From Lachnoclostridium sp. UBA5890 (GTDB lineage Bacteria; Bacillota; Clostridia; Lachnospirales; Lachnospiraceae): a DNA stretch of 46,177 nt. The stretch's first letter is position 1; every line of letters begins with the position of its first letter. Both the position numbers and the translations under genes were made by a program. Below, piece after piece: positions 26,191 through 33,384 of the stretch. The notes under the pieces are model-generated. The model searched no databases, had not been told where the DNA came from, and saw only the letters and a list, made by a program, of their open reading frames with translations. Location: the NCBI GenBank assembly GCA_002431395.1, contig DJEU01000036.1, positions 7,737 through 53,913 on the forward strand, written 5' to 3'.

Positions 26191-26541
26191 CTGGTTTCAG
26201 GTCGAGACGGTGGTTGGACTACAACGGAAAGATATGTAGAAATTATTGAAATTACGCACTTTACAGAGTTTTGGACTTTTCATGAAGTTGGTGTAAATCA
26301 TAAAGAAAAAGTGTCACCACTGGTGACACAATTGAGCTGGACGAACCATCTTAAAATTATGTCTGCGTGTAAGAGTATGGAGGAACGTATTTTTTACATG
26401 AATATGTGTATTAAAGAGCATCTTTCAAAACGAGAATTGGAGCGTCAGATTGACAGCGGATATTATGAAAGATATATGTTGTTGCAGAAGAAATTGAAAG
26501 AATATATTGAATTGGCGGGAACGGTGTCAGAAGAGGAATAA
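26191..26541 (+). pseudogene. remnant of a DUF1016 (YhcG-type) nuclease gene
   Basis: An open stretch between a stop at 26190 and the stop at 26541 ends with QLSWTNHLKIMSACKSMEER and KELxRQID-like text (SKRELERQIDSGYYERYMLL), which is the N-terminal domain of DUF1016/YhcG PD-(D/E)XK nucleases. The C-terminal nuclease domain is missing and the upstream part is unlike the family, so the gene is broken. A GTG at 26311 could start a 76-residue peptide but has no clear ribosome site. It contains the 19-bp palindrome at 26311-26329. Confidence 0.6.
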
Positions 26542-26753
26542 AAGTCAATTTTGCGTTTAAAGAAGGTGATGTTGTAGTGCAAATGATGGATTTGTATATT
26601 CAAAATGAATATTAGCAGAAAGTCCGGCTTGTAGGGTATCGTGTTAAGAATTTGTAAAACAATAAATTGAAACTACACTATTCAAGGAAGGTTGAAATAC
26701 ACCTTCCTTTTTGATGGATAAAAAAACGGAGAAAACGAAAACTTAAAAACATC
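26542..26753. other. gap before the XRE gene, short open fragment only
   Basis: No recognisable gene. A short frame ending near 26614 (FKEGDVVVQMMDLYIQNEY) looks like the tail of a lost gene, but I cannot name its family. A terminator hairpin lies at 26684-26712. Confidence 0.4.
26684..26712 (+). terminator. rho-independent terminator
   Basis: AAGGAAGGT and ACCTTCCTT form a 9-bp stem with an 8-nt loop, followed by T residues. It has no intact gene directly upstream and probably ended a gene that is now mostly deleted. Confidence 0.8.
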
Positions 26754-26782
26754 TTGACAATTCACGCAATGCGTGATAAAGT
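26754..26782 (+). promoter_or_regulatory. promoter of the XRE/KilA-N pair
   Basis: A perfect TTGACA (26754-26759) and TAAAGT (26777-26782) are 17 bp apart, about 36 bases before the XRE start. The spacer contains a 15-bp palindrome, and a second copy lies just downstream. Confidence 0.75.
26762..26776. promoter_or_regulatory. palindromic operator 1
   Basis: TCACGCA-A-TGCGTGA is a perfect 15-bp palindrome placed between the -35 and -10 boxes. A protein bound here would block RNA polymerase; the XRE protein it precedes is the obvious candidate (inference). Confidence 0.7.
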
Positions 26783-26787
26783 GAATT

Positions 26788-26802
26788 TAACGCAAAGCGT
26801 GA
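26788..26802. promoter_or_regulatory. palindromic operator 2
   Basis: TAACGCAAAGCGTGA matches operator 1 at 13 of 15 positions and lies 26 bp further, centre to centre, around the expected transcription start. Confidence 0.65.
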
Positions 26803-26817
26803 AAAGGAGAAGTTGTA

Positions 26818-27060
26818 ATGGAAGATTTTATCAGTGATGAAAATAGAGAGGCAAAAGATATTTTAGTGGAATTAAGGGAAAGCATTGGTATGAACAGAAA
26901 TCAGTTTTGTGAGTATTTTGAAATCCCTTATATGACAGTAAGCGACTGGGAGCATGGAAAGAAACGGGTACCCAAATATCTTCTGCGCTTATTGGAGTAC
27001 TACGTGAAAACAGAAAAAATGAATAAGAAAGGGGTACAGAAAGAAGATGGCGAAAAATAG
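26818..27060 (+). CDS. XRE-type helix-turn-helix regulator
   Basis: This 80-residue protein is almost entirely an XRE helix-turn-helix: ILVELRESIGMNRNQFCEYF, then IPYMTVSDWEHGKKRVPKYL. AAGGAGA lies about 9 bases before the ATG. Two near-identical palindromes sit in its promoter, which suggests negative autoregulation. Its last 14 bases overlap the KilA-N gene, so the two proteins are made together; an antitoxin- or repressor-like role for the pair is possible but not shown. Confidence 0.85.
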   Translation: MEDFISDENREAKDILVELRESIGMNRNQFCEYFEIPYMTVSDWEHGKKRVPKYLLRLLEYYVKTEKMNKKGVQKEDGEK

Positions 27061-27901
27061 AATTATTACAGTTCAGAACATTCCAATTACCGTATCTGAG
27101 GCAGATTTGGATGATTACATTTGTATTACAGATATGGCATCGGCTAAAGCAGAAAATTCCAGGGCTGCGGATGTAGTACGGAATTGGCTTAGAAACAGAA
27201 GTACTTTGGAGTTTTTGGCGACATGGGAAGAAATTTATAATCCTGATTTTAAAGTGTTCGAATCTGAACACTTTAAAAAACAAGCTGGATTGTTGACGTT
27301 TACGCCTAGTGTATCTGAATGGGTAGAACAGACGGATGCAATTGGGTTGTTTGTAAAAAAGGGACGTTATGGTGGAACTTTTGCACACAAGGATATTGCA
27401 TTTGAATTTGCGTCTGCCATTAGCCCGGTATTTAAGTTGTATCTTATTAAAGAATTTCAACGATTGAAAGAAAAAGAAAATGATTTGCAGAAATTGGAAT
27501 GGAATGCGAAGAGGTTTCTTTCCAAGAATAATTACTTGATTCAGACGGATGCAGTGAAAAATTATTTGATTCCAGCATGTAATTATCGAGAGGAGTTACA
27601 GTGGCTTCCTTATGCAGAAGAGGCAGATTTGTTAAATGTTGCATTGTTTGGGTTTACTGCGAAAGCGTGGAGAGAAGCAAACCCGGAACTTGCTAAAAAG
27701 AGTAATGTTAGAGATTACGCAACTATAAATGAACTTGCGGTATTATCAAACCTTGAATCGCATAATGCACAAATGATTCGTGAAGGAAAAGATAAGACAG
27801 ATAGATTTACAGTTTTGAAGGAAATAGCAGACTATCAACTAAATATTCTGAATGAAGCCGAAAAAATCAATAATAGGATAGGCGTAAAAAAATCCGTGTG
27901 A
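27047..27901 (+). CDS. KilA-N domain protein
   Basis: The 284-residue protein has an N-terminal KilA-N domain (about residues 15-140): YICITDMASAKAENSRAADV, then VRNWLRNRSTLEFLATWEEI, and GRYGGTFAHKDIAFEFASAI followed by KLYLIKEFQRLK. KilA-N domains bind DNA and are typical of phages and mobile elements. The C-terminal half is helical and of unknown role. It overlaps the XRE gene by 14 bases and shares its promoter. Immediately downstream are decayed genes, so the pair probably arrived on a mobile element. Confidence 0.88.
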   Translation: MAKNRIITVQNIPITVSEADLDDYICITDMASAKAENSRAADVVRNWLRNRSTLEFLATWEEIYNPDFKVFESEHFKKQAGLLTFTPSVSEWVEQTDAIGLFVKKGRYGGTFAHKDIAFEFASAISPVFKLYLIKEFQRLKEKENDLQKLEWNAKRFLSKNNYLIQTDAVKNYLIPACNYREELQWLPYAEEADLLNVALFGFTAKAWREANPELAKKSNVRDYATINELAVLSNLESHNAQMIREGKDKTDRFTVLKEIADYQLNILNEAEKINNRIGVKKSV

Positions 27902-27919
27902 TATAAGTTCGAATATATA

Positions 27920-28104
27920 CTGGAATTGAAGCAATGGATTAAAAGAGTGGACTGCCGATAAAGAAATTTTTTAACACAAGCGGACGGCTTTATAAAGAAA
28001 TGCATCTTAAAGACAAGTTAAAGGACATGAGTGAAGAGGAACAGATAAAATTGCAAAACATTCGCAAAAGTATTAAAAATGCGGATTGTTTTCTAAATAA
28101 GTAA
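27920..28104 (+). pseudogene. remnant of an ArsC/Spx-like reductase gene
   Basis: In one frame the sequence reads LKQWIKR and, after a frameshift near 27945, GLPIKKFFNTSGRLYKEMHL followed by KDKLKDMSEEEQIKL. This matches the middle of the ArsC/Spx/YusI thioredoxin-fold family. The N-terminal Cys region and the proper C-terminus are missing, so it is a decayed gene fragment. Confidence 0.65.
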
Positions 28105-28128
28105 TTTGATAAATAATTCACATCCCAC

Positions 28129-28157
28129 TTGCAATTTACAGAGATTCGTGCTATCAT
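28129..28157 (+). promoter_or_regulatory. promoter ahead of the broken methyltransferase gene
   Basis: TTGCAA (28129-28134) and TATCAT (28152-28157) are 17 bp apart. An inverted repeat TGGCTA/TAGCCA (28159-28178) follows at the likely start site. The promoter may now drive the downstream TetR-DUF998 genes. Confidence 0.6.
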
Positions 28158-28216
28158 ATGGCTAACGAACGATAGCCAACAGGCTACGAAACGTTTCTGA
28201 AAGAAGAGACAAAAGT

Positions 28217-28503
28217 ATGAAAGCAAAAGCGGCGGACTGGTACAAGAAAAATTGGAGCCTGGATATTAAAAATATGTCATGGGTGGAAAATACGCCAAAC
28301 GAGGCTTTGAGGTGGTTGGTGTTGATATCACTCCATGCTATATCGAAGATGCCAGAAAAAGTTCAAGGGATATGAGTAATGTTTCTTTTATTTGCAGTGA
28401 TATAAGAGATATTACATTTGAAAATGAATTTGATGTCGTACTGAATCTGGCAGATGGAGCAATTGGATATCTGGAAACAGATGAGGAAAATCTTAAGATA
28501 TAA
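28217..28503 (+). pseudogene. class I SAM methyltransferase gene with internal deletion
   Basis: The first codons (ADWYKKNWSLDIKNMSW) resemble the start of a class I SAM methyltransferase. The frame then shifts, and from 28279 the text continues as YAKRGFEVVGVDITPCYIED and CSDIRDITFENEFDVVLNLA, the post-I and motif II part of the same family. The segment holding the glycine-rich SAM loop is missing, and the protein ends early at 28503 (normal length is about 250). It is therefore a pseudogene. Confidence 0.75.
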
Positions 28504-28521
28504 TAATGCGAGGAGGACAGG

Positions 28522-29124
28522 ATGAGTAGTAACCGAAAAGAAGAAATTGTTCTTACAACACTTGAACTTGCGGCGCAGAAAGGGCTTGCGAGTGTTTCCA
28601 TGAGTATGATTGCTGACAAAATAGGGATAAAAAAGCCTTCGCTTTATAAACATTTTCAATCCAAGGACGAGATTGTGGAGGCGATGTATCAATTTCTCAG
28701 GCAGCAGGCAAAAGAAAAAGCGAATATAAAACCGATGGATTACAATACATTTTTTGAGGGGAAAACAGCGCTTGAAATATTGCAGTCGGTAGTTCACGGT
28801 TATATTCAAATGAATCAGCAGGAACAAATGATGAATTTCTATAAGGTGATTTATTCGGAAAGACCGATTAATCCTATGGCGGCAAAAATTGTTGCTGAGG
28901 AAACGGAAACGATGATCTTGGCGACGAAGCAGCTATTTTATGCGATGGAAGTGCATAATGTGCTTCATTTTAAGAATGCGGATATGAGTGCCGTCAGTTT
29001 TGCCATGACGATCCACGGACTTATGGATTATAAGTTGGATCAAAGGTATGGTGAGTGCGAAGATGAGAAGATCAATCTTTTAGAAAATTATCTAAAATGG
29101 TTTTGTGAGGAGAATGCGGTATGA
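28522..29124 (+). CDS. TetR/AcrR family transcriptional regulator
   Basis: The 200-residue protein has a TetR N-terminal helix-turn-helix (about 8-55: LTTLELAAQKGLASVSMSMI, then IKKPSLYKHFQSKDEIVEAM) and a helical C-terminal ligand domain. GAGGAGG precedes the ATG. It overlaps by 4 bases the DUF998 membrane protein gene, which it probably regulates. Such regulators usually respond to small hydrophobic ligands. Confidence 0.92.
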   Translation: MSSNRKEEIVLTTLELAAQKGLASVSMSMIADKIGIKKPSLYKHFQSKDEIVEAMYQFLRQQAKEKANIKPMDYNTFFEGKTALEILQSVVHGYIQMNQQEQMMNFYKVIYSERPINPMAAKIVAEETETMILATKQLFYAMEVHNVLHFKNADMSAVSFAMTIHGLMDYKLDQRYGECEDEKINLLENYLKWFCEENAV

Positions 29125-29774
29125 GGGAGAAAAAGAATTTGTTGAATTATTGCGGGTTGCTCGGGATTGCAGCGTTTTTGTCGTATACCGCCGCCGTTGT
29201 TTTTGCGCCTCTTGCGTACCCGGGATATAACTGGATGGCGCAGGCGGTAAGTGATCTGAGTGCATCAAATGCACCGTCACTTCGGCTGTGGAACCAGCTT
29301 AGTTGCGTGTATAACGTATGCACTTTGGTGTGCGCAATGATGGTCTGTGTTGGCATTCAAGGAAGAAAAACCCGGCTTTTGCGAGTGGGGATTTATCTGT
29401 TTACCATTATGGAATGGGTCTCAGCAGTTGGTTATGGGTGTTTCCCGTTAAGTGACAGCGGATATGCCGGCACATTTCAGGATCAGATGCATATTTTTTC
29501 GACAGTGCTCGTTGTTTTACTGTCTATCGTATCTCTTATTTTGATAATTATTGCAGGGGCGAAGGATAGAAACTGCCGTTCTTACGGTATATTTGCAGCA
29601 GTTGCTCTTGCAATGATGATGGTTGGTGCGATGGGCATGAATATAGTGCCAAAAGAATATTTTGGTGTTGTCGAACGGTTCAGCGTATTTGCAGCGACGG
29701 GATTTAATGCCGTGCTGGGAGTGCAGTTGTTTCGGATGAAATTGGCAGAGCAGGATTGTATCGTATTTAGCTAA
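29121..29774 (+). CDS. DUF998 family membrane protein
   Basis: The 217-residue protein has about six hydrophobic helices and the DUF998 pattern near the start (GYNWMAQAVSDLSASNAPSL, then LRLWN). The family has no established function. Its coupling to a TetR regulator (ATGA overlap) suggests expression on demand in response to a membrane-active compound, which is inference. A hairpin at 29781-29812 separates it from the convergent DUF4352 gene. Confidence 0.85.
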   Translation: MREKKNLLNYCGLLGIAAFLSYTAAVVFAPLAYPGYNWMAQAVSDLSASNAPSLRLWNQLSCVYNVCTLVCAMMVCVGIQGRKTRLLRVGIYLFTIMEWVSAVGYGCFPLSDSGYAGTFQDQMHIFSTVLVVLLSIVSLILIIIAGAKDRNCRSYGIFAAVALAMMMVGAMGMNIVPKEYFGVVERFSVFAATGFNAVLGVQLFRMKLAEQDCIVFS

Positions 29775-29780
29775 ATAAAA

Positions 29781-29812
29781 CTCCCCGCCAAGCACAAAAT
29801 TCTTAGCGGGGA
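29781..29812 (-). terminator. terminator for the DUF4352 gene
   Basis: TCCCCGC pairs with GCGGGGA; on the minus strand the stem is followed by GTTTTATTT. It lies immediately after the minus-strand DUF4352 stop and also separates it from the convergent DUF998 gene. Confidence 0.75.
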
Positions 29813-29818
29813 AATACC

Positions 29819-30406
29819 TTACTTTTTATTTACAAATTTAACTTTCTCATCTCCAAAAAGATCACCCAATGCAAAGTCTAATTCCAATTTTTTATAATTC
29901 TTTTTGACTTCAAACGCAAGAGCGCCCTTCATTTTTTTGCCGGGAGCGATCGTGCCGCTCATTGAGCCGAAATCGTCTTCGGAATAATATGTTTCAGAAA
30001 GGGAATAACCATCTGCGTAAGCATTGTAATCCAGCATACTCATGGTAAAATCATCGTCGGATTTATTTTCGACAAGGAAATTACAAATGACAAAAATTTT
30101 GCCTTTTGCGGGTTTGTTATAGCCTTTGCCTTTGGATTCTGTTACTTTTGTCATAGTGATTTCAATGCCATTTTTCGAAGCAGTTTCCCCTTCTTTAAAT
30201 ACCAAAGGGGCGTCGCTCTCGGATTCGGTTGAATCTTCACTTGAAGTGTCCGGGGAATCGGTGGCCGGGGGAGCGGTATTCTCTACCTTTGTTACCGAGT
30301 TATCTGTTTGTTGACTGTCTTTTTCGTCGTTGTTTCCACTGGCACCAATAATGGCAAATACGATGATAACAGCGACTACAATAAGGATCCATTTTTTCTT
30401 TTTCAT
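29819..30406 (-). CDS. membrane-anchored DUF4352-like extracellular protein
   Basis: The 195-residue protein starts with lysines and a hydrophobic helix (about 5-22) and has no lipobox Cys, so it is probably anchored by an uncleaved signal. A Ser/Thr/Asp/Glu-rich linker (about 25-70) leads to a beta-rich domain of the DUF4352/telokin-like type (NGIEITMTKV, IFVICNFLVENKSDD, GALAFEVKKNYKKLELDF). Such domains are common small extracellular modules with unknown ligands. The gene is monocistronic with its own terminator. Confidence 0.75.
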   Translation of the reverse strand: MKKKKWILIVVAVIIVFAIIGASGNNDEKDSQQTDNSVTKVENTAPPATDSPDTSSEDSTESESDAPLVFKEGETASKNGIEITMTKVTESKGKGYNKPAKGKIFVICNFLVENKSDDDFTMSMLDYNAYADGYSLSETYYSEDDFGSMSGTIAPGKKMKGALAFEVKKNYKKLELDFALGDLFGDEKVKFVNKK

Positions 30407-30507
30407 GGTTCTATTTCTCTCCTCTCATGAGTTATTGATGAGAAGAGTATATATGAAAAAATAGACTGCGTGGTCTGCTGTCAGCATACATTTTTAAACG
30501 ATTCTGT

Positions 30508-31596
30508 TTATGGAAATAGAATGTCGAAAAGGCCGCTTATGAGGGCGGCAGATAACAAAAATAGGAAACAATAAACCGTTATTATACAATATCTTATGAG
30601 GCGGTTTTGGTGTTTTGTTCCCGGAAAATATTTTCGCATGTGGCAATAATCTGTGCATAAAAAATACATACAAAATAGACTGATGCCGGCGAAAAATTTA
30701 GAAATCTGGTTACTAATGGGGTGCAGAGGAGACAGCGTTGATGTAGCACTGACCCATATAATGACAATGCAGCCCAACAAAAATCCCCAGGTTTTTACAA
30801 GTGACCGGCTTCGGATGCCGGGAAGTGCAAGAAGATAATGTTTCACTATCTTTGGGTAATCTTTGGAAGAAGGAGATAGGATTCGGTGAACGGCATTGCT
30901 AAATTCCTCAATACTGCGAAAACGTTCTTCGGGGGAAAGGCTGAGCGCTTTTTTTAATACGGTATTTATTTCATTTTGGCAGGAAAGGCCGTCTTTTGGA
31001 TATTTTCCGGTCAGCATTACATGAAGAAGGACGGCCAAAGAGTAGAGGTCGCTTCGGCAGTCTGTCTGTGCAAAACCATACTGTTCCGGAGGTGCATAGC
31101 CTTGTGTTCCAAGAATTACCGTGTCGTTCGTTTTATTTGCGTCATAATTTCTGGCAGCATTGAAGTCAATCAAATAACATTTTTTGTCCTCTGTGATCAG
31201 GATATTTCCCGCCTTAATATCGCGGTGGATGATAGGTGGATTCAAGGAATGAAGGATAGTTAAGGTATGGGAAATGGTATCAAATATTGTGAAAGCATCG
31301 GATTCAGACAGCGGTCCATTCTGTAAAACAGATTGAAGCGTCTGCCCGTTAATGAATTCTTCAATTAAAATCAAGCAAGAATCGGACGTTAATATATGGT
31401 AAATTTTGGGAATGCCGGGAAGGGATAATTCCTTTAAATTTTCATAAACGGCTTTTTCAAAATGTGTTAAAATTTTCTTTACAAATAGAAGCCCGGTTGC
31501 TTTTTCCCGTACTAAAATAATATGTTCACAGTCATTTAATGTAGTGAGTTCTTCGTACATATTTAAGATGTATTCCGTTCGTAATTCTTCCGTCAT
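30508..31596 (-). CDS. Ser/Thr protein kinase with C-terminal membrane helices
   Basis: The 362-residue protein has a compact Hanks-type kinase domain in its N-terminal two thirds: VKK as the ATP lysine, HRDIKAGNIL as catalytic loop, LIDFNAARN in place of DFG (DFN), and GTQGYAPPEQYG as the P+1 region. Three hydrophobic helices follow, so the kinase faces the cytoplasm and no PASTA or other extracellular domain is present. I chose the ATG at 31596 because GGAG lies 6 bases upstream; the longer frame up to 31710 would overlap the divergent gene's start. It is divergent from an XRE-like gene that shares a module with the other kinase's neighbour. Confidence 0.88.
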   Translation of the reverse strand: MTEELRTEYILNMYEELTTLNDCEHIILVREKATGLLFVKKILTHFEKAVYENLKELSLPGIPKIYHILTSDSCLILIEEFINGQTLQSVLQNGPLSESDAFTIFDTISHTLTILHSLNPPIIHRDIKAGNILITEDKKCYLIDFNAARNYDANKTNDTVILGTQGYAPPEQYGFAQTDCRSDLYSLAVLLHVMLTGKYPKDGLSCQNEINTVLKKALSLSPEERFRSIEEFSNAVHRILSPSSKDYPKIVKHYLLALPGIRSRSLVKTWGFLLGCIVIIWVSATSTLSPLHPISNQISKFFAGISLFCMYFLCTDYCHMRKYFPGTKHQNRLIRYCIITVYCFLFLLSAALISGLFDILFP

Positions 31597-31621
31597 CGTG
31601 TTCTCCAATCCGCTTTTCCGC

Positions 31622-31650
31622 TTGAAAAAAAGTAGTGTGTTAACTATAAT
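31622..31650 (+). promoter_or_regulatory. promoter of the XRE-like kinase companion
   Basis: TTGAAA (31622-31627) and a perfect TATAAT (31645-31650) are 17 bp apart in the 94-bp space between divergent start codons. The minus-strand kinase promoter must overlap it, so the two genes could be controlled together. Confidence 0.75.
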
Positions 31651-31690
31651 TATACATAAAACGACAAAAAAGCGAAAGGAAATTTTGAAA

Positions 31691-32122
31691 ATGGATGAAA
31701 AAACAACCAATGAATTAAATCATATTTTAAAGTCCTGTACTACGTTGTCGCATCTTGAAGCTGCCTTGACAGAATTGCCGGAAAAGGAACGGCTGACATT
31801 AAAATGTTATTTAGAAGAATTATTGGAAACAAAAGGGTTAAATAAGGCAGATGTGATTCGCGAGGCAAATATTGCCCGCACATATGGATATCAGATTTTT
31901 CAGGGAGAGCGCCTTGCCAGCCGCGATAAATTGATCGAACTTTCTGCGGCGATGCGTTTGACACTACAGGAGTGTAACCGGCTTCTTACAATAGCGAAAG
32001 CCGGCGTTTTATACAGCAAAAACCGCCGCGATGCGATACTGATTTTTGGCATCGAACGTGGACTGTCACTTATTGACATCAATGAATTGCTTTATGAGAT
32101 GGGAGAAGATGTGCTGGAATGA
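31691..32122 (+). CDS. XRE-like helix-turn-helix protein paired with a Ser/Thr kinase
   Basis: The 143-residue protein has a short helical lead, then a helix-turn-helix (about 50-100: LNKADVIREANIARTYGYQI, SRDKLIELSAAMRLTLQECN) and a C-terminal helical extension (SKNRRDAILIFGIERGLSLI). The R78-G124 part aligns with R69-G116 of the 435-residue protein next to the other kinase. AAAGGA lies upstream of the ATG. It may be the kinase's DNA-binding target or partner; this is inferred from the divergent arrangement and the repeated pairing. Confidence 0.75.
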   Translation: MDEKTTNELNHILKSCTTLSHLEAALTELPEKERLTLKCYLEELLETKGLNKADVIREANIARTYGYQIFQGERLASRDKLIELSAAMRLTLQECNRLLTIAKAGVLYSKNRRDAILIFGIERGLSLIDINELLYEMGEDVLE

Positions 32123-32240
32123 TATTCTTTTCTTAGTTTTTCAAGAACTGTGAGGTGAAAGAGTTCCGTGACAAATGGTGTCATTCTCGTTTGGTAAAAT
32201 TTATATAATAATTTTGTCAGTATAGAAAGGGGCATTTGTT

Positions 32241-33218
32241 ATGGATGTTTATTCTTTGATCAATTCAAAAGACATTGCGGAATATTTGCGGGAAATTCAC
32301 TATGAATTCAATTCGCTGGAGACAGCGTGGCTTATTTGGAAAAATGATTATCTTACCTTTGACGAAAAAAAGGAGAAGTGGAACGAAGTGATTGAGACGA
32401 TGCCGGACTGCGAGGTGTCGGAGCGTGAAGGCTGGCATGCGGGATGGGAAAGTCTTCATCAGATGCTGCAAGAGTATATGGATCTGGTGGATGAGATTCG
32501 GGAAGATTTTGAGAAAGACCCGGAACCTGGGAAATATGTTTATCAGAATTCGTATTATGATGAATTAGAGCAGTATGACAGAGCGCATGAAGTTTTTCCG
32601 GATTTTAGAAGCTGTGCAGAGGATGCGAAAGAGGGCGTTTCTTATGTTGAGCTGCCAGTCGTTACGTATTGGCTGGAGAGGCAGGCAGTGCAGGATGTAG
32701 AGGACAGAGTTATCTTGACATACCGGAAAGATGGGGCATTTATGAATGTGCTTGAAAAGAAAACGTGTACAGCGAAGGAGAATGATTTGCTTTGCAATAG
32801 CTTTGAAGGTATTTGGCTGGATATCCCGACGCCGTTTAAAAAAGGGGATATCGTGTGGAATCCACGTAATCCGGATCCCGAGGAAAGAATTGTCGTCGTA
32901 GACGGAGTATCCAATTGGGGCGATACGGAATTGCTGCAGAAAAGCGGGGATTCTTCGGACATGTATGTCTATGGTTATCTTCCTATGACGGATGGGTCCG
33001 TCTTTTATCATCCGCTAATGCGGAATAATTATATGGATATGGAATATTATCACGGAACATTTCAGGAGCATGAGAGGATTCTGAAGGGGGTGAGTGCTTA
33101 TTTGAAAGGAAAAATTTCCCTGTATCAATTTTTAATCTTATATCGTAAGTCGTTATTGGATATGGTGCCACGGGGGATTTCGTTAAGTGAAATTATTGGG
33201 GGAGAGGTTGATGTGTGA
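32241..33218 (+). CDS. uncharacterised cytoplasmic protein
   Basis: The 325-residue protein has no signal peptide, no membrane helix and no motif that I recognise. It is acidic and rich in Trp and Tyr, with an N-terminal helical part (about 1-105) and a beta-rich middle (about 135-265) containing FKKGDIVWNPRNPDPEERIV, which looks like a small barrel with a GDIV turn. GAAAGGGG precedes the ATG by about 9 bases, supporting translation. The stop (33216-33218) is followed in the same frame by an unrelated nuclease-like tail. The function is unknown. Confidence 0.6.
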   Translation: MDVYSLINSKDIAEYLREIHYEFNSLETAWLIWKNDYLTFDEKKEKWNEVIETMPDCEVSEREGWHAGWESLHQMLQEYMDLVDEIREDFEKDPEPGKYVYQNSYYDELEQYDRAHEVFPDFRSCAEDAKEGVSYVELPVVTYWLERQAVQDVEDRVILTYRKDGAFMNVLEKKTCTAKENDLLCNSFEGIWLDIPTPFKKGDIVWNPRNPDPEERIVVVDGVSNWGDTELLQKSGDSSDMYVYGYLPMTDGSVFYHPLMRNNYMDMEYYHGTFQEHERILKGVSAYLKGKISLYQFLILYRKSLLDMVPRGISLSEIIGGEVDV

Positions 33219-33359
33219 AAAATTCAATACTACTCAAAAGGCTTGACAAGCGAAGAACGACTTAGTATCATGGAAGAAGAATATCATATTCCAAGCCAGA
33301 TTGCAGATGAGTGCGAAGAGACAGAAGAACGAATTCGGGAATTGATGAAAAAACTGTAA
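33219..33359 (+). pseudogene. probable C-terminal remnant of an Rpn-type nuclease/transposase gene
   Basis: Directly after the stop of the previous gene, in the same frame, 46 codons read SKGLTSEERLSIMEEEYHIP and end ETEERIRELMKKL. This resembles the tail of Rpn (PD-(D/E)XK recombination-promoting nuclease) proteins, in which LSIMEEEYHIP-like text is common. No body of such a gene is present upstream. It is a short remnant or a small independent peptide from the ATG at 33270. Confidence 0.45.
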
Positions 33360-33384
33360 GGATACAACTGAGAGGAGAACAAAC

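Noticed and set aside
32170..32185. TGACA/TGTCA inverted repeat upstream of the 325-residue protein
   Set aside because: Only 5-bp arms with a 5-bp gap; too short to call an operator without further copies.
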